A stretch of DNA of 40,046 nucleotides, from contig JAJPJL010000081.1 of NCBI GenBank assembly GCA_021324255.1, positions 1 to 40,046 of the forward strand. Direction: 5' to 3'. The translations under genes and the position numbers were made by a program. Of this stretch, positions 31,086 through 40,046 are shown piece by piece. Numbering within the stretch: the stretch's first letter is position 1; each line of letters begins with the position of its first letter. The notes under the pieces were generated by a model that worked only from the letters and a program-made list of their open reading frames with translations, did no database searches and was not told the origin of the DNA. The stretch is from Bacillota bacterium (GTDB lineage: Bacteria > Sysuimicrobiota > Sysuimicrobiia > Sysuimicrobiales > Segetimicrobiaceae).

Positions 31086-32861
31086 ATGCCGAAAGATCCC
31101 GAGCAGGCCATCCGGCAGGCGGTATCGGCGACCAAGCTCATGGAGTACACCCGTGGCGTATCGCGCTGGGTGCGCATGTCCGGCAGCGAGGACGAGGCGC
31201 AGGCGTTCGACTACCTGGAGGCCACCCTGCGCGGATTCGGGCTCGAGGTCCGGCGTGAACGCCACGATGCCCTCATCTCCTGGCCGAAGTCCGCGTCGCT
31301 CGAGGTCGTCGATCCGGCGCGCGCACCGGTGGCGTGCATCACGCACTCCTTTTCGGCGTCCACGCCCCCGGGCGGTCTCGAGGCCGAGGTCGTCGACGTC
31401 GCCGGCGGCGACATCGCGCAGGCCCCCGTGCGCGGCAAGATCGCGCTGGTCGACGGACTGGCGATGCCCGTCACCGCCCACGCGGCGGAGGCGGCCGGCG
31501 CGGTCGCCGCGATCTTCGTCAACCCGCCGGAGCTGCACGAGATGATCATCTCCACGGTCTGGGGATCGCCGACGCCGGAGACGCTCGGCGTCCTGCCCCG
31601 GATCGTGGCCGTCTCGGTGCGTGAATCGGACGGCGTCGCCCTGCGCGCACGCGCGCGCGAGGGGACGCTTCGCGTGCGCGTGCACGCGGAGGTCGACACG
31701 CGGTGGCGGCCGACGCCGATCCTGACCGCGGATCTCGCGGGCGTCGACGAGCCGGACCGGTACGTGTTGTTCAGCGGCCACGTCGACTCCTGGCACTACG
31801 GCGCCATGGACAACGGCAGCGCCAACGCGGTGATGGTCGAGACGGCGCGCCTGCTGAGCAAGCGCCGGCGGCGGCTCCGCCGCGGGCTGCGGCTCGCATT
31901 TTGGTCGGGCCACTCGCACGGCCGGTACTCGGGCTCCACGTGGTACGCCGACCACCACTGGCGCGACCTGCACCGCAACGCGGTGCTGCACCTGAACGTG
32001 GACTCGTCCGGCGCCAAGGGCGCGACGGTGCTGAGCGAGGGCGAGACCATGGCGGAGACGTGGGCCTCGGCCGCACGCGCGATCAACGACGTCACCGGGC
32101 AGGCGCTGGAGCGGCGCCGCATCGGCCGGATGGGCGACCAGTCGTTCTGGGGGATCGGGGTCCCGTCGATGTTTGGCGGCGTCTCGGTGCAGCCGCCGGC
32201 GGAATCGGCCACGAGCGACGCGCTGGCCGCGCTGCACGGCGGGCCGCGGAAGTCGGGCGGCCTCGGCTGGTGGTGGCACACGACGGAGGACACGATCGAC
32301 AAGATCGATCGCGCCAACCTCCGGCGCGACGCGGAGATCTACGCCCTGGTCGTGTGGCGGTGGTGCACGGCCCCCGTGCTCCCGCTCGACTACCGCGCGA
32401 CCGCCGGGGAACTCCGGGAGACGCTCCGCCGCATCCAGGACGCCGCGGGCGACGCGTTCAACCTGGACGCGTGCTTGGACGCCGTCACCCGGCTGGCCGG
32501 CGTGGCGGACCGCCTGCAGGCCGCCGCGGATCGGCTCGCCGCGGCGCTCGGGCGGTCCCGGGGCACCCGCAAGCAGCGCGCCGCGGCGTCGCTGATCAAC
32601 GACACGATGATGCGCGCCGGACGGGCCCTGATCCCGATCAACTACACATCCACGGGACCGTTCGACCACGACCGCGCGGTGCCGATCCCGCCGGTTCCGT
32701 CGCTCCAACCCGCCGCCCGCCTGCGCACGCTCGAGCGCGGCACGCACGAGTACCACACGCTCGAGACCCGGCTCGTGCGCGACCGCAACAAAGTGGCGCA
32801 CGCGATCGAGTCCGCGGCGGACACGATCGAGCACGCCTTCAAGCATCTCGACGTCGGGTAG
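31086..32861 (+). CDS. M28-family metallopeptidase-like protein with PA domain (paralogue of the one at 8524-10338)
   Basis: 591 residues. Same architecture as the minus-strand paralogue: N-terminal helical part, PA domain (about 100-200), then a core with FSGHVDSWHYGAMDNGSAN (His, Asp), HLNVDSSGAKG (Asp) and WWWHTTEDTIDKID (final His). The classical Glu-Glu catalytic position reads FWSGHSHGRYSGSTWYAD here as well. No signal peptide, so a cytoplasmic location is likely. AGGAGG at 31073-31078 sets ATG 31086. Lying just after a branched-chain-type importer, it may process peptides or amino acid conjugates brought in by it, but this is inference. Confidence 0.82.
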   Translation: MPKDPEQAIRQAVSATKLMEYTRGVSRWVRMSGSEDEAQAFDYLEATLRGFGLEVRRERHDALISWPKSASLEVVDPARAPVACITHSFSASTPPGGLEAEVVDVAGGDIAQAPVRGKIALVDGLAMPVTAHAAEAAGAVAAIFVNPPELHEMIISTVWGSPTPETLGVLPRIVAVSVRESDGVALRARAREGTLRVRVHAEVDTRWRPTPILTADLAGVDEPDRYVLFSGHVDSWHYGAMDNGSANAVMVETARLLSKRRRRLRRGLRLAFWSGHSHGRYSGSTWYADHHWRDLHRNAVLHLNVDSSGAKGATVLSEGETMAETWASAARAINDVTGQALERRRIGRMGDQSFWGIGVPSMFGGVSVQPPAESATSDALAALHGGPRKSGGLGWWWHTTEDTIDKIDRANLRRDAEIYALVVWRWCTAPVLPLDYRATAGELRETLRRIQDAAGDAFNLDACLDAVTRLAGVADRLQAAADRLAAALGRSRGTRKQRAAASLINDTMMRAGRALIPINYTSTGPFDHDRAVPIPPVPSLQPAARLRTLERGTHEYHTLETRLVRDRNKVAHAIESAADTIEHAFKHLDVG

Positions 32862-32877
32862 GACGCGGGCACAGCGT

Positions 32878-32907
32878 CGCGGGGCCACCTCTCCGGGCGG
32901 CCCCGCG
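32878..32907. terminator. Hairpin between convergent M28 and guaB genes
   Basis: CGCGGGGCC (32878-32886) and GGCCCCGCG (32899-32907) form a perfect 9-bp stem with a 12-nt loop, 17 bp after the M28 stop and 55 bp beyond the guaB stop. There is no T-tract, so it could be a bidirectional GC-type terminator. Confidence 0.4.
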
Positions 32908-32962
32908 CACACCGGCATCCGGCCGCGCGGGCGCGATGACGCGCGCCGCGGCCCGCGGGACC

Positions 32963-34399
<1,437 letters not shown>

Positions 34400-34461
34400 C
34401 GGAACGCCTCCGCACGATCCCACTGCCGCAAAACCACGCCCAACGATACCACGGTGGATGC

Positions 34462-34467
34462 TATTAT
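34462..34467 (+). promoter_or_regulatory. -10 box placed 6 nt before the MFS start codon
   Basis: TATTAT (34462-34467) is followed by GGAAGA and then the GTG start at 34474, so transcription should begin at or next to the start codon (leaderless mRNA). The GGAAGA could alternatively be read as a short purine run, but it abuts the codon. No good -35 was found. Confidence 0.5.
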
Positions 34468-34473
34468 GGAAGA

Positions 34474-35763
34474 GTGCGACCGGGCGTGACCCATCACCCA
34501 TTCGCCGCGCTGCGCCATCGTAACTTCCGGCTCTTCTTCGTCGGCCAGCTCATCTCGCTGATCGGCACGTGGATGCAGCGGATCGCGCAGGCGTGGCTCG
34601 TGCTGCAGCTCACCAACTCGCCGTTCCTGCTCGGGCTGGTCGGCGCGCTGCAGTGGCTCCCGATGCTCATGCTGTCGCTGATCGGCGGGGTCGTCGCGGA
34701 CCGCACCAGCAAGCGCAACCTCCTCGTCATGACGCAGACGGCGCAGATGCTGCAGGCGTTCGGCCTCGGCGCGCTGGTGCTGAGCGGCGCCGTGCGCTAC
34801 TGGCACATCGTCGTGTTCGCGTGCGCGCTCGGGGTGACCTCGGCGTTCGACGTGCCCGCGCGGCAGTCGTTCATCTTCGAAATGGTGGAAGGCGCGGACA
34901 CGATGAACGCGGTGGCGCTGAACTCGACCATCTTCAACGCCGCCCGCCTGTTCGGCCCGGCGATCGCGGGGCTCGCCATCGCGTCCCTCGGGATGGCGTA
35001 CGCGTTTCTCGCCAACGGGGTGAGCTTCATCCCGGTCATCGCGGCGCTCCTGATGATGCGGGTGTCGGCGATGCAGAAGATCGGACTGGAAACGGGCGTG
35101 CTGGCGCACCTGCGCGAGGGGCTCGCGTACCTGCGCCGCACCCCGGTGGCCTTTCAGACGATCATGCTCGTCTGCCTCCAAAGCGTGTTCGTCATGAACT
35201 TCAACATCATCGTGCCGGTGCTGGCCAAGACCGTGCTGCACGAGAACGCGGGCGGCTTCGGGCTGCTGATGTCGGCCCAAGGCGCCGGGGCCCTCGCCGG
35301 CGCGCTCTTCGTCGCATCGGTGAGCCACCGCGGACCGCAGGCGGCCATGATGTACGGCGGCGCCGCCCTCCTCGGGTGCATGAATTTGATCCTCGCCGGC
35401 TCCGCGCGGTTCGGGGTCGCGGCCGTGGTCCTCGCCGCGGCCGGCGCGAGCATGGTCGCGTTCACGGCCACGGCCAACACGACCCTCCAGGTCACGGCGC
35501 CCGACCACCTGCGCGGGCGCGTGATGTCGATGTACGCCCTCGTGATGGGCGGGATGACGCCGGCGGGCGCGCTGTTCACGGGCACGGTCGCCCAGCTGTG
35601 GGGCGCGCCCGCGGAGCTCGCGATCGCCGGCGCGATCGGCGTCGTCTCCGCGGGCGCGGTGTTCCGCCGGTACCGGCTCACGCTCCGGGCCGAACCGTCC
35701 CGCCCGCCGCTCACCGTGGCCGCGGCGGCGGGGCCCGGGGAGACGAACGGCGCGGAGCATTGA
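34474..35763 (+). CDS. MFS transporter, EntS-like (DHA3/MFS_3)
   Basis: 429 residues with about 12 TM segments. ALRHRNFRLFFVGQLISLIG, then TWMQRIAQAWLVLQLTNSPF and FDVPARQSFIFEMVEG are diagnostic of the EntS/MFS_3 branch, which exports enterobactin, macrolides or other compounds by proton antiport. The substrate is unknown and no siderophore genes are nearby. It starts at GTG 34474 directly after a -10 box. The CocE-type hydrolase gene follows after 49 bp and may be co-transcribed. The C-terminal tail is Ala/Pro-rich. Confidence 0.87.
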   Translation: MRPGVTHHPFAALRHRNFRLFFVGQLISLIGTWMQRIAQAWLVLQLTNSPFLLGLVGALQWLPMLMLSLIGGVVADRTSKRNLLVMTQTAQMLQAFGLGALVLSGAVRYWHIVVFACALGVTSAFDVPARQSFIFEMVEGADTMNAVALNSTIFNAARLFGPAIAGLAIASLGMAYAFLANGVSFIPVIAALLMMRVSAMQKIGLETGVLAHLREGLAYLRRTPVAFQTIMLVCLQSVFVMNFNIIVPVLAKTVLHENAGGFGLLMSAQGAGALAGALFVASVSHRGPQAAMMYGGAALLGCMNLILAGSARFGVAAVVLAAAGASMVAFTATANTTLQVTAPDHLRGRVMSMYALVMGGMTPAGALFTGTVAQLWGAPAELAIAGAIGVVSAGAVFRRYRLTLRAEPSRPPLTVAAAAGPGETNGAEH

Positions 35764-35812
35764 ACACCAGGGCGCGGCGCCGCCGCGCGTCGCATGGGGA
35801 GGTGGACCGCAC

Positions 35813-37606
35813 GTGATGGACGGCGTGACGTGCGAGCGCAACGTCATGATGCGCCTTGCCGACGGGACGCGCCTGGCGTCCGACCTGTACCTGCCGGCCG
35901 GAGGCGGCGGCCCGTGGCCGGCCCTGCTGGAGCGCACGCCGTACGACAAGCTCGGTCCCGCCGGGGTCCTGGCGGCGAAATTCTTCGCCGGCCACGGCTA
36001 CGCCGTCGTCCTGCAGGACGTGCGCGGGCGGTTCGCCTCCGAGGGCGAGTGGTATCCGTTCGGCAACGAGGGCCCGGACGGCGTCGAGACCGTGGCGTGG
36101 GTGCGGGCGCAGCCCTGGTGCGACGGCCGGGTCGCGACGATCGGCCTCTCCTACTCGTCCTGCACGCAGACCGGGCTCGCCGCGCTGAACCCGCCCGGGC
36201 TCGCCGCCCAGTTCGTGAGCCAGGGCTTCCACAACTACCACACCGCGTCGATGCGCCAGGGCGGCGCGCTGGAAGTCCGGTTCTTTCTCTACGCGTTCAT
36301 GATGGCGACGACGTCCAAGGAGGCCGCGGCGGACCCCGTGAAGCGCGCGGCGCTGCGGCAGGCGTGGGGCGACATCCGATCGTGGCTCGGGCGCCACCCG
36401 CTCAAGCCGGGGTTGAGCCCGCTCAGGCACGTGCCGTCGTACGAGCGCTGGCTCCTCGACATCTGGCGGCACGGCGAGTACGACGACTACTGGCGGAGCC
36501 GCCCCGCCTACTCGATCGACGAGCTGTACGACCAGCACGCCGACGTACCCATCCACCTCCTGGGCAGCTGGTACGATTCCTACGCCCGGTCGACCGTGAC
36601 CAACTACGTGGAGCTCGGGCGCCGGAAGCGCGGCCCGGTGCGCCTGATCATGGGGCCGTGGATCCACGGCGGAGCGAACCTCGACCTCTCGCACGCGGGG
36701 GACGCGGAGTTCGGCCCCGACGCGCCGCTCGGCTACAACTACTTTCGCCTTCGCTGGTTCGACGCCGTGCTCAAGGGACGGCCAAACGGCATGCTGGAGA
36801 CGCCGCCGGTGCGGATCTTCGTGATGGGCGGCGGCTCCGGCCGCAAGATCCTGGGAACGGACCGGCTCGACGTCGGGGGCCGCTGGCGCTTCGAGCACGA
36901 GTGGCCGCTCCGGCGCACCGAGTACACGCCGTTCTACCTCCAGCCCGGGGGCGGACTGGCGCGGAGCAAGGCGCCCGCGGACGCGGCGCCCTCGCGCTAC
37001 GTCTTCGATCCGGCCGACCCCGTGCCGACCATCGGCGGCAACATCTCCGTGGGGTACGATCTGATGCCGGGCGGCGGGTTCGACCAGCGCGGCGGCCGGC
37101 GGGTGAGCGGTCCCAGGGACCCCTTGCCGCTCTCCGCGCGCCCGGACGTGCTCGTGTTTTCGACGCCGGCGCTCGATCGCGACGTCGAGGTCACCGGCAC
37201 CGTGGCCGTCAAGCTCTGGGCGGCGTCCACCGCCCCGGACACCGACTTCACGGCGAAGCTGATCGATGTGTACCCGCCCAACGCGGACTACCCGGACGGG
37301 TACGAGCTCAACATCGGCGACTCGATCATCCGCGCGCGCTACCGGAACTCATGGGACACGCCCGAGCTGCTCGACCCGGGCACGATCTACGAGTTCACGA
37401 TCACGCTCTATCCGACGAGCGTCGTATTCCAGCGGGGCCACCAGATCCGGCTGCACATCTCGTCGTCGAACTTCCCGCGCTTCGACGTCAACCCAAACAC
37501 CGGCGGCCCGCTGGGGCGCGAGCTCGTGCGGCAGACCGCGGTGCAGACCGTCTTCCACGACGCGGCGCACCCGTCCCACGTGGTGCTGCCCCTGATTCCG
37601 GCGTAG
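35813..37606 (+). CDS. CocE/NonD family (X-Pro dipeptidyl-peptidase S15-like) hydrolase
   Basis: 597 residues. Serine alpha/beta-hydrolase with the domain order of cocaine esterase and S15 peptidases. Core domain: ADGTRLASDLYLPAG, then VVLQDVRGRFASEGEW with the nucleophile in TIGLSYSS (S113). A cap insertion spans about 140-240. WYDSYARST (D255) and MGPWIHGG (H285) complete the triad. The C-terminal jelly-roll (about 370-590) includes TVAVKLWAASTAPDTDFTAK. Members hydrolyse esters, amides or acyl-dipeptides. No signal peptide, so it should be cytoplasmic. GTG 35813 fits GGGGAGG (35796-35802) better than the adjacent ATG 35816. Confidence 0.88.
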   Translation: MMDGVTCERNVMMRLADGTRLASDLYLPAGGGGPWPALLERTPYDKLGPAGVLAAKFFAGHGYAVVLQDVRGRFASEGEWYPFGNEGPDGVETVAWVRAQPWCDGRVATIGLSYSSCTQTGLAALNPPGLAAQFVSQGFHNYHTASMRQGGALEVRFFLYAFMMATTSKEAAADPVKRAALRQAWGDIRSWLGRHPLKPGLSPLRHVPSYERWLLDIWRHGEYDDYWRSRPAYSIDELYDQHADVPIHLLGSWYDSYARSTVTNYVELGRRKRGPVRLIMGPWIHGGANLDLSHAGDAEFGPDAPLGYNYFRLRWFDAVLKGRPNGMLETPPVRIFVMGGGSGRKILGTDRLDVGGRWRFEHEWPLRRTEYTPFYLQPGGGLARSKAPADAAPSRYVFDPADPVPTIGGNISVGYDLMPGGGFDQRGGRRVSGPRDPLPLSARPDVLVFSTPALDRDVEVTGTVAVKLWAASTAPDTDFTAKLIDVYPPNADYPDGYELNIGDSIIRARYRNSWDTPELLDPGTIYEFTITLYPTSVVFQRGHQIRLHISSSNFPRFDVNPNTGGPLGRELVRQTAVQTVFHDAAHPSHVVLPLIPA

Positions 37607-37614
37607 GCGCCCGG

Positions 37615-39168
37615 CTACCGGTACTTGTGCGCGACGACCTTGGGCTGCAGGAAGTTGAGCAGGTAGTCCGGGCCGCCCGCCTTGCTGTCGGTCCCCGACA
37701 TGTTGAACCCGCCGAACGGGTGCGTGCCGACCATCGCGCCGGTGCACTTGCGGTTGAGGTACAGGTTGCCGCACATGACCTCCCGCCGCGCCTTGGCCAG
37801 CTTCTCGGGGTTGCGCGAGTACACGGATCCCGTGAGCCCAAACGCGGTCCCGTTCGCGATGCGCAGCGCGTCGTCGAACGTGCGCGCCGGGATCGCCGCC
37901 ACGACCGGGCCAAAGATCTCCTCCTGCGCGATGCGGGCGTCCGGCGCGACGTCGAGAAATACCGTCGGCGCGATGTAGTGGCCGCCGTCCCGCGCGCGGC
38001 CTCCGCCGGCCGCCAGCCGGCCCTCGCCCTTGCCGATCTCGATGTACTCCATGATCTTCTGCGCCGCGGAGGCGTTGATCACGGGACCGGCGGGGTAGTT
38101 TTCGGGCGCGGGGCCGACCTCGAGGCGCCGGACGCGCTCCACGAGCGCGTCCGCGATCCGCCCGTACACCTTGGGCGTCGCGACCACCCGCGAGCCGGCG
38201 GAACATTTCTGCCCTTGATACCCGTAGCCCGAGGCCACGAGCCCGGCGACCGCCTCGTCGAGATCCGCCTCGTCGTCCACGATGATCGCGTTCTTGCCGC
38301 CGAGCTCCGCGATGATGCGCTTGAGCCAGGTCTGCCCGGGCGGCGTCTTGGCCGCGAGCTCGAACAGGTGCGTGCCGACCTCGCGCGAGCCCGTGAACGC
38401 GATCATGCGGACGCCGGGGTGCGTGGCCAGCCCCTCGCCCACGACCCCGCCGGGCCCGGGGACGACGTTGAGCACGCCCGGGGGCAGCCCGGCCTCGGTG
38501 AGCGCCTCGAGCGTCTGGAACGCGACCGCCGCGGAATCGCTCGCCGGCTTCATGACCACCGTGTTGCCGGCCGCGATCGCCCCGATCGCCATGCCCGTCG
38601 GGATGGCGAGCGGGAAGTTCCACGGCGAGATCACGGCCACGACCCCGATCGGGATGTACGTGTACTCGCTCATCTCACCGTCGTACGGCGGGAGCGGCCT
38701 GCCCTGCGCGTACCGGAGGACCTCGCGCGCGTTGTACTCGATGAAGTCGATGGCTTCCGCGACGTCGCCGTCCGCCTCGGCCCAGTTCTTGCCGACCTCG
38801 TAGCACATCCAGGCCGCGGCGCGCATGCGGCGGCTCCGGAGGAGATGGGCCGCGCGCATCAGCAGCGCCGACTTCTCCTCCGCCGGCACCCAGCGCCACG
38901 ACTCGTACGCGCGACCCGCGGCCCGCACCGCAGCCTCGACCTCCTCGCGCCCGGCCTGGTGCAACACCGCGACCACCTGGTCGGACTGCGACGGGTTCAT
39001 GGAGCGAAACGTCTTGGCGCCGCGCACAGGCTGCCCGTCGATCCACAGCGGAAACTCGCGGCCCAGCTCGCCGCCCACGGCCCGCAGCGCCTCCGACATC
39101 TCCCGCCGAGCGCCGTCGGTCGAAAAATCGCGGAATGGCTCGTTGCGAAACGCTGCCGGAACCATCAT
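37615..39168 (-). CDS. rocA: Aldehyde dehydrogenase, L-glutamate gamma-semialdehyde (P5C) dehydrogenase-type
   Basis: 517 residues, close to RocA/PruA length. PVRGAKTFRSMNPSQSDQVV at the N-terminus, VISPWNFPLAIPTGMAIGAI, the general base in IIAELGGKNAIIVD (E288) and the catalytic cysteine in GYGYQGQKCSAGSRVV (C322) fit the group 4 ALDHs oxidising glutamate semialdehyde to glutamate in proline/arginine breakdown. The C-terminus KAGGPDYLLNFLQPK is typical of this group. AGGAGG (39176-39181, minus strand) lies 7 nt before ATG 39168, which overlaps the aminotransferase stop; ATG 39165 is possible. No proline dehydrogenase gene is in the window. Confidence 0.88.
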   Translation of the reverse strand: MMVPAAFRNEPFRDFSTDGARREMSEALRAVGGELGREFPLWIDGQPVRGAKTFRSMNPSQSDQVVAVLHQAGREEVEAAVRAAGRAYESWRWVPAEEKSALLMRAAHLLRSRRMRAAAWMCYEVGKNWAEADGDVAEAIDFIEYNAREVLRYAQGRPLPPYDGEMSEYTYIPIGVVAVISPWNFPLAIPTGMAIGAIAAGNTVVMKPASDSAAVAFQTLEALTEAGLPPGVLNVVPGPGGVVGEGLATHPGVRMIAFTGSREVGTHLFELAAKTPPGQTWLKRIIAELGGKNAIIVDDEADLDEAVAGLVASGYGYQGQKCSAGSRVVATPKVYGRIADALVERVRRLEVGPAPENYPAGPVINASAAQKIMEYIEIGKGEGRLAAGGGRARDGGHYIAPTVFLDVAPDARIAQEEIFGPVVAAIPARTFDDALRIANGTAFGLTGSVYSRNPEKLAKARREVMCGNLYLNRKCTGAMVGTHPFGGFNMSGTDSKAGGPDYLLNFLQPKVVAHKYR

Positions 39169-40046
39169 CGTGATCCCTCCTCGGTCCGCTGGGCGCCGGC
39201 GGCTCCCGCCGTCGCGCGGCTCCCGCCGAGCGCGCGGGCGATCCGGTCCAGCCCCTCTGTCAGCCGCGCCATCGATGTCGCGTACGACACCCGGAGATAT
39301 CCGGGCGCCTCGAACGCCTCGCCGGGGACCGTGGCCACGTGCGCGCGATCGAGCAGCAACTCCGCGAGCTCGAGCGACGTCGCCGGCACGCCCGCACGCC
39401 CGAGGACGCCGCGCATGTCCGGAAACGCGTAGAACGCACCCTTGGGCATCCCGCACTCCACCCCGGGGATCGCGTTGAGCCGCGCCACCACGTACCGCCG
39501 GCGGCGGTCGTACTCCGCCACCATGGCGCTCAGGTCCACGCGGGCCGTGAGCGCGTGCAGGGCGGCACGCTGCGCGATGGAGTTGGGGTTGCCGGCGAGG
39601 TGCGCCTGGATCTCCGTGATCGCCGCGGCGACGGCCCGCGGCGCCGCGGCGTAGCCGATGCGCCAGCCCGTCATCGCGTAGGTCTTGGACATGGAGTTGA
39701 GCAGCACGATCTTGTCGCGCGCCTGGGGCCAGGTTCCGGGCACACTCAGGTGCCGCGCCCCGTCGTACACCATGCTCTCGTAGATTTCGTCGCTCAGCAC
39801 GTAGAACCCGTCGTGGCGCTGCGCCAGCGCGACGAGGCCGTCGAGCGTTTCGCGGGTATACACCGCGCCCGTGGGATTGTGCGGCGAATCGACGATGATC
39901 GCCCGCGTGCGCGGGCCGATCAAGCGCGCGACCCGGTCCGGCCGCGGCTGCCAATCGTCCCCGGCGTTGGTGGGCACCGGCACCGGCGTGGCCCCCGCGA
40001 GCCGCACCTGCTCGGTGTAGGAGACCCACGCGGGGATCGGCACCAG
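39165..40046 (-). CDS. Class I/II PLP-dependent aminotransferase, 5' end beyond the window
   Basis: About 293 C-terminal residues are visible; about 100 N-terminal residues lie to the right of the window. AIIVDSPHNPTGAVYTRETL contains the PLP-contacting Asn, FYVLSDEIYESMVYDG the Asp that pairs with the pyridine nitrogen, and NSMSKTYAMTGWRIGY the Schiff-base lysine. The arginine binding the substrate carboxylate is in YLRVSYA near the end. This is the aspartate aminotransferase fold I type. Its stop overlaps the start of the P5C-dehydrogenase-type gene, so the two likely act together in amino acid catabolism. Substrate is unknown. Confidence 0.9.
   Translation of the reverse strand: MVPIPAWVSYTEQVRLAGATPVPVPTNAGDDWQPRPDRVARLIGPRTRAIIVDSPHNPTGAVYTRETLDGLVALAQRHDGFYVLSDEIYESMVYDGARHLSVPGTWPQARDKIVLLNSMSKTYAMTGWRIGYAAAPRAVAAAITEIQAHLAGNPNSIAQRAALHALTARVDLSAMVAEYDRRRRYVVARLNAIPGVECGMPKGAFYAFPDMRGVLGRAGVPATSLELAELLLDRAHVATVPGEAFEAPGYLRVSYATSMARLTEGLDRIARALGGSRATAGAAGAQRTEEGSR

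Overview
The window is very GC-rich bacterial DNA. It is densely packed, has many GTG starts and many 1-4 base start/stop overlaps. It encodes an aerobic respiratory metabolism (fused heme O/heme A synthase, type II NADH dehydrogenase). Amino acids or peptides (branched-chain-type ABC importer, two M28 peptidase paralogues, a P5C-dehydrogenase-type ALDH with an aminotransferase) and sugar acids (dehydratase, KDPG-type aldolase, KDG-type kinase) look like carbon sources. I cannot name the organism. The mix would fit a deep-branching, little-cultured GC-rich lineage such as a Chloroflexota-like or CSP1-3-type group, but this is only inference.

Layout. 1-2.7 kb: 3' part of endonuclease III, convergent with a short MutY, then a secreted beta-propeller-type protein. 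2.8-5.7 kb: nucleoside diphosphate kinase with an enlarged core, then an MFS exporter translationally coupled to a secreted dienelactone-hydrolase-like protein. 5.8-8.5 kb: a three-gene sugar-acid operon whose last stop codon overlaps that of a convergent M28 peptidase (8.5-10.3 kb). 10.7-17.8 kb: a small secreted protein, ctaA-ctaB fusion, ogt, type II NADH dehydrogenase and an OmpR-type two-component pair.

17.8-22.3 kb is an accessory patch. It holds a RelE-like toxin remnant, a complete Phd/RelE toxin-antitoxin pair with its own promoter, and an intact IS21-family element (istA, istB). The IS is flanked by a 6-bp target duplication and by arrays of about 23-bp repeats. It sits inside a UbiG-like methyltransferase gene. 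Removing the element with one copy of the duplication rejoins the reading frame exactly. The patch ends close to the 3' end of a tRNA-Asn gene.

22.4-31 kb: a near-symmetric divergent promoter drives tRNA-Asn leftward and an MFS-mgtC/DUF4010-perM run rightward, followed by a complete branched-chain-type ABC importer in the order livG-livF-livK-livH-livM. 31-40 kb: second M28 peptidase, convergent guaB, divergent MFS exporter, CocE/NonD-type hydrolase, and on the minus strand an aminotransferase (cut by the window end) overlapping a RocA-type dehydrogenase.

I found no CRISPR array, phage module or recognisably new multi-gene defence system. The most informative structures are the datable IS insertion, the mirrored divergent promoter, several start codons placed directly after -10 boxes (probable leaderless mRNAs), and enzymes with altered catalytic positions (dienelactone hydrolase homologue; both M28 homologues).
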